Shown here one piece after another: positions 60,837 to 64,000 of a stretch of 64,000 nt of DNA (position 1 is its first letter; every line of letters starts with the position of its first letter). A program made the translations under genes and the position numbers. This DNA is from Ameyamaea chiangmaiensis. GTDB taxonomy: Bacteria; Pseudomonadota; Alphaproteobacteria; Acetobacterales; Acetobacteraceae. Location of the stretch: positions 62,001 to 126,000 of the forward strand of contig NZ_BAPT01000056.1 in assembly GCF_025995235.1 (NCBI RefSeq), in the 5' to 3' direction. Under the pieces are notes generated by a model, which had not been told where the DNA came from, ran no database searches, and saw only the letters and a list, made by a program, of their open reading frames with translations.

Positions 60837-61222
60837 GTGGCGAGGCGACGGCGGGCCTGGGGATTCTGCTGGCCGATGGCGGTTTCGCGCGCGCGCATTT
60901 CGCGATGATCCTGGCGGCAGGCGCCGTGGCGGTTGGGCGGCCGGTCGTGCTGTTTGGCGCGGGCGTGGGCGTACGGGCGCTGGCACGCGACTGGTCGACA
61001 TTGGACGGGGCGGCGGACGACGCGGCCTATCAGGCGCGGGGCGTGGCCGGGTTCGCGACACTGCGCGAGGCGGCGCGGGATCTGGGCTGCGTGTTTCTGG
61101 CCTGCGAGTCGGGATTGCGCGTGGCGATTCTGGCCGATGACGATCTGATGCCCGGCGTGGCCGTCGCCGGGGTGCCGAGCTTTCTGTCCGCCACAAAAGG
61201 GTGGCAGATCGCCACGTTCTAG
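60833..61222 (+). CDS. DsrE-family sulfur-relay-like protein (GTG start)
   Basis: A 129-residue protein with the DsrE/DsrF-like fold: GILLADGGFARAHFAMILAAGAVAVGR near 10-36, then CVFLACESGLRVAIL and a C-terminal GVPSFLSATKG. Two Cys (in CVFLACESG) could carry persulfide. The GTG at 60833 overlaps the moeB stop by 3 nt, so the two genes are coupled. A role in delivering sulfur to the carrier activated by MoeB is plausible but unproven. Confidence 0.8.
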   Translation: MSGEATAGLGILLADGGFARAHFAMILAAGAVAVGRPVVLFGAGVGVRALARDWSTLDGAADDAAYQARGVAGFATLREAARDLGCVFLACESGLRVAILADDDLMPGVAVAGVPSFLSATKGWQIATF

Positions 61223-61279
61223 CGGTCCGGCATGCGATAGGGCTTGCCGAGGGACGCGCGCCTTGGCACGGATGCGGAC

Positions 61280-62383
61280 ATGAACGATCTCTTCTTCGCG
61301 GATGGCCGGTCGGATGGCCGGAGTGTAACGCGCGCGACCCTGCGACGCGCTGCCGTGCTTGCCGTTTTTGCCGTGACGCCCCTCGGCGCGGCCGGGGCGC
61401 AGACGCAGGCAAAGCACGCGGCCACGGTGCCTCATCACCACGCCGCCACCGCGACGACCGCCTCCCACACCCATGTCGCCACGCCCAAGGGCGCGCATGC
61501 GACGCCGAGCCACGGCTCGTCGCACGGCAAGACACCGGTCGCGACGGCGTCCCGCGTAAAGGGCGCGCACGACAAGGCGGTTCGCGGGACGGCCGCCCAC
61601 GACCGGGCGTCGCACAGCCACGGTGCCCACCCATCGGACGGTGCCCGAACGATGGCCCGTCGCGCGGTCCCGGCACGTCATAGTCATGCCGCGCATGTCG
61701 TGGCCGGCACCGCAGCCGGTGTGGCGGCAGGCGCAGCCGCCGTCGGGGCCGCGGCCCCGGCCTCGGCGGTCGACACCCCGGCTCCGGCGCTGACGGACGT
61801 GCCGCCGGCTGCCCCGACGGACAAGGGGTCCAACACCGGTCTGCCTCTGCCGCGCTATGCCGCCTTCCGAGCGGGCGAGGTCAACATGCGTTCGGGCCCC
61901 GGCGAGCGGTATCCGATCACCTGGGTCTATCACCGTCGCGACCTGCCCGTGCGGATCGAGCGCGAGTTCGATGTATGGCGTCTGGTCGAGGATTCGGACG
62001 GGGAAAAGGGATGGGTGCATCAGGCTGTGCTGACGGGCACGCGCACCTTCGTCATCCCCGGTCTGCCGCCCGAAGGCGCCGGTACCCAGGCGGGTGAGGC
62101 GAGTGCACGGGACGGGGATCATATCGGTCGCGCCGACACGCGCGTCATCGCGACCGTGCCGACCGCCCAGGATGCGGAACAGGTCGCCGGCGGGACGATC
62201 CTGCGCACCGATGCGTCGGACCAGTCCGGCGTCGTCGCGGTCCTCAAGCCCGGGGTGGTTGGAGTGATTCGGCAGTGCCCGGTGGGCTCGGACTGGTGTA
62301 AGGTTTCCGTGAAGAACCACGGCGGTTGGTTGCACAGGGGGGCGTTCTGGGGCCTCCTGCCGCAGGAAGCGATCCAGCCCTGA
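61280..62383 (+). CDS. SH3-domain exported protein with His/Ala-rich linker
   Basis: 367 residues. N-terminal signal/anchor (RRAAVLAVFAVTPLGAAGA), then about 130 residues of low-complexity His/Ala/Thr/Ser-rich sequence, then two bacterial SH3 (SH3_4) repeats: one around AFRAGEVNMRSGPGERYPITW, the second around GGTILRTDASDQSGVVAVLK ending in WCKVSVKNHGGWLHRGAFWG. Such proteins bind peptidoglycan. The His-rich stretch might bind metal. The start at ATG 61280 has only a weak ribosome-binding site. Confidence 0.85.
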   Translation: MNDLFFADGRSDGRSVTRATLRRAAVLAVFAVTPLGAAGAQTQAKHAATVPHHHAATATTASHTHVATPKGAHATPSHGSSHGKTPVATASRVKGAHDKAVRGTAAHDRASHSHGAHPSDGARTMARRAVPARHSHAAHVVAGTAAGVAAGAAAVGAAAPASAVDTPAPALTDVPPAAPTDKGSNTGLPLPRYAAFRAGEVNMRSGPGERYPITWVYHRRDLPVRIEREFDVWRLVEDSDGEKGWVHQAVLTGTRTFVIPGLPPEGAGTQAGEASARDGDHIGRADTRVIATVPTAQDAEQVAGGTILRTDASDQSGVVAVLKPGVVGVIRQCPVGSDWCKVSVKNHGGWLHRGAFWGLLPQEAIQP

Positions 62384-62462
62384 GCCGTCTGCGGATCTGC
62401 CCGGGGCAGGCTCACCGGCGTACCGGCCGGGCGCACGGGATTTGGTAAGGAAGAGAGTGAGG

Positions 62463-63902
62463 ATGACCCCGACTATTACGTCGCGACTGCGGCGCACAAA
62501 GATTGTCTCGACCCTTGGGCCGGCCTCGTCGGACATCGCCGTGATCCGCAAGCTTGCCTTGGCCGGTGTAGACGTTTTCCGGCTGAATTTCTCGCACGGC
62601 GCCCATGCCGACCATGCCGCCCGGCACGAGGCCATTCGCGCGGTCGAGTCTGAGATCGGCCGTCCGATCGCGATCCTGGCCGACGTGCAGGGCCCAAAGC
62701 TGCGGGTCGGCGTTTTCGCTGACGGCAAGGTCGAACTGCGCCCGGGTGCGAAGTTCCGTCTGGATCTGAACGACGCGCCGGGAACGGTCGACCGGGTGCG
62801 TCTCCCGCATCCCGAGATCATCAGTGCGGCCCGCGTCGGCAGCAACCTGCTGCTGGACGACGGCAAGCTGCGGCTTGTGGTCGTCGCCACGGGTCCCGAC
62901 TACCTCGAGACCGAGGTGGTGGTCGGTGGTTGGCTGTCCGAGCGCAAGGGCGTCAACGTGCCCGACATCGTGCTGCCGATTCCGGCGCTGACGGAGAAGG
63001 ATCGTCGGGACCTGGATTTCGCGCTCGAACTGGGCGTGGAATATATCGGCCTGTCCTTCGTGCAGCGTCCGGAGGATGTCGAGGAAGCCAAGGCGATCGC
63101 GCGCGGTCGGGCCTGGATCATGACCAAGCTGGAAAAGCCGCAGGCGATGGACAATCTCGAGGCGATCCTCGAGCTGTCCGATGCCGTGATGGTCGCGCGC
63201 GGCGATCTGGGCGTCGAACTGCCGCCCGAGCTTGTGCCGCTGGCGCAAAAGCGGATCATCCGTCTGGCCCGTCAGCTCGGCAAGCCGGTGATCGTGGCTA
63301 CCCAGATGCTCGAGAGCATGATCACCGCCCCCACGCCGACGCGCGCCGAGGCCTCCGACGTGGCGACCGCCGTTTTCGACGGCGCGGACGCGGTCATGCT
63401 GTCGGCCGAGACGGCCGCGGGACAGTATCCGTTGGAAGCCGTCGGCATCATGGCGCGCATCATCTCCACCGTGGAGCAGGACGCCGGCTGGCAGTCGCAG
63501 ATGCAGGCGTCCCGCCCGCGCGCGGAGGCTTACGTGGCCGATGCGATCGCGGCGGCCGCCACCTCGGTGGCCGATGCGCTGGGGGCGCGCGCCATCGCGG
63601 CGTTTACGCTAAGCGGCACCACGGCGCTCCGTATCGCGCGCGAACGTCCGGCCTGCCCGATCGTGGGTCTGGCGCCGGAGGACGAGGTTGCGCGTCGCCT
63701 GAGTGTGGTCTGGGGCGTGCGCGCGCAGTCACTCGGTCAGGAGACACCGGTTCACACGATCGAGGACGTGGTCGGACAGGCGTCCGAGGCGGCGGTGTCC
63801 GACGGGCTGGCCCGCACGGGCGACCAGATCGTCATCGCGGCCGGTCTGCCGTTCGGCGTGCCGGGTTCGACGAACACGCTGCGGGTCTTCACGGTGACCT
63901 GA
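62463..63902 (+). CDS. pyk: Pyruvate kinase
   Basis: Converts PEP + ADP to pyruvate + ATP; 479 residues from ATG 62463 with AAGGAAGAGA upstream. It has N-terminal RRTKIVSTLGPAS, the metal/substrate site MVARGDLGVELP, and TQMLESMITAPTPTRAEASDVA. The C-terminal allosteric domain is complete. Alternative start at 62442 rejected. Confidence 0.97.
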   Translation: MTPTITSRLRRTKIVSTLGPASSDIAVIRKLALAGVDVFRLNFSHGAHADHAARHEAIRAVESEIGRPIAILADVQGPKLRVGVFADGKVELRPGAKFRLDLNDAPGTVDRVRLPHPEIISAARVGSNLLLDDGKLRLVVVATGPDYLETEVVVGGWLSERKGVNVPDIVLPIPALTEKDRRDLDFALELGVEYIGLSFVQRPEDVEEAKAIARGRAWIMTKLEKPQAMDNLEAILELSDAVMVARGDLGVELPPELVPLAQKRIIRLARQLGKPVIVATQMLESMITAPTPTRAEASDVATAVFDGADAVMLSAETAAGQYPLEAVGIMARIISTVEQDAGWQSQMQASRPRAEAYVADAIAAAATSVADALGARAIAAFTLSGTTALRIARERPACPIVGLAPEDEVARRLSVVWGVRAQSLGQETPVHTIEDVVGQASEAAVSDGLARTGDQIVIAAGLPFGVPGSTNTLRVFTVT

Positions 63903-63910
63903 ACAGGGCT

Positions 63911-63930
63911 GCCGGCCGTGTGAGGCCGGC
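63911..63930 (+). terminator. Hairpin after pyk
   Basis: GCCGGCC (63911-63917) pairs with GGCCGGC (63924-63930) across GTGTGA, 8 nt after the pyk stop. No T-run follows. Confidence 0.4.
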
Positions 63931-63944
63931 GCCCGCGCGATCCG

Positions 63945-64000
63945 TCAGGCCTGCTGGTTTTCCAGCAGGCTGCGGCGGATACGCCTGCCGCGCTCGACCC
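63945..64000 (-). CDS. Possible 3' end of a minus-strand gene (partial)
   Basis: A minus-strand frame is open from the window edge to a TGA at 63945-63947, giving the C-terminus VERGRRIRRSLLENQQA. Seventeen codons are too few to identify it. The self-complementary CCTGCTGG-TTTT-CCAGCAGG (63950-63969) inside it could instead be a simple terminator. Confidence 0.3.
   Translation of the reverse strand, partial: VERGRRIRRSLLENQQA

Overview
The window is GC-rich chromosomal DNA of an alphaproteobacterium, most likely a member of the Acetobacteraceae (acetic acid bacteria). The ribosomal, RNA-polymerase and EF-Tu proteins are alphaproteobacterial in type, and the accessory families fit: a Hint-domain remnant, DUF3126, DUF3309, DUF1328, an alphaproteobacterial Fur/Mur without Cys-x-x-Cys pairs, and a NodT-type efflux lipoprotein. 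The genus cannot be fixed from the sequence alone.

Positions 1-5703 hold a tripartite RND efflux operon (permease truncated by the window edge, adaptor, NodT outer-membrane lipoprotein), joined by ATGA overlaps. It sits directly upstream of rplK, where nusG is usually found. Positions 5807-33850 form one long block of translation and transcription genes, all on the + strand: rplK-rplA, rplJ-rplL, rpoB-rpoC, rpsL-rpsG-tuf (without fusA), the S10 and spc clusters (rpsJ to rplO), secY-adk, and rpsM-rpsK-rpoA-rplQ. A very strong terminator follows rpoC and another follows rplQ. Attenuator-like hairpins lie before rplJ, rpoB, rpsJ, secY and rpoA, and three core genes (rplJ, rpsM, rpoA) use TTG or GTG starts.

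From 33.9 to 48.6 kb the DNA is accessory and partly decayed. It has three tiny membrane-protein genes (one Cys-rich, DUF1328, DUF3309), fur, dps, a DsbA-fold protein, a stand-alone transaldolase, a Tat-exported Rossmann protein, nadX, and an acetoin dehydrogenase operon (acoABC) divergent from a shortened AcoR-like regulator that lacks the AAA+ module. Three pseudogenes lie here: a cupin, a PAS-GGDEF-EAL protein and a Hint-domain protein. A ferritin-like gene follows, with a Fur-box-like palindrome upstream.

From 48.6 to 64 kb there is metal and nucleoside physiology: an OprC-like TonB-dependent copper receptor with a DUF2946 partner, a coupled pair of exported nucleoside hydrolase and amidohydrolase, an SDR, a GNAT acetyltransferase, mntR, grxB with a coupled outer-membrane barrel gene, DUF3126, DUF2939, moeB overlapping a DsrE-like gene, an SH3-domain envelope protein and pyk. 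I saw no tRNA, rRNA, CRISPR array, insertion sequence or prophage. The observations I rate highest are the copper receptor/DUF2946 pair, the truncated AcoR with its 12-bp palindrome, the exported nucleoside hydrolase/amidohydrolase pair, and the moeB-dsrE overlap.
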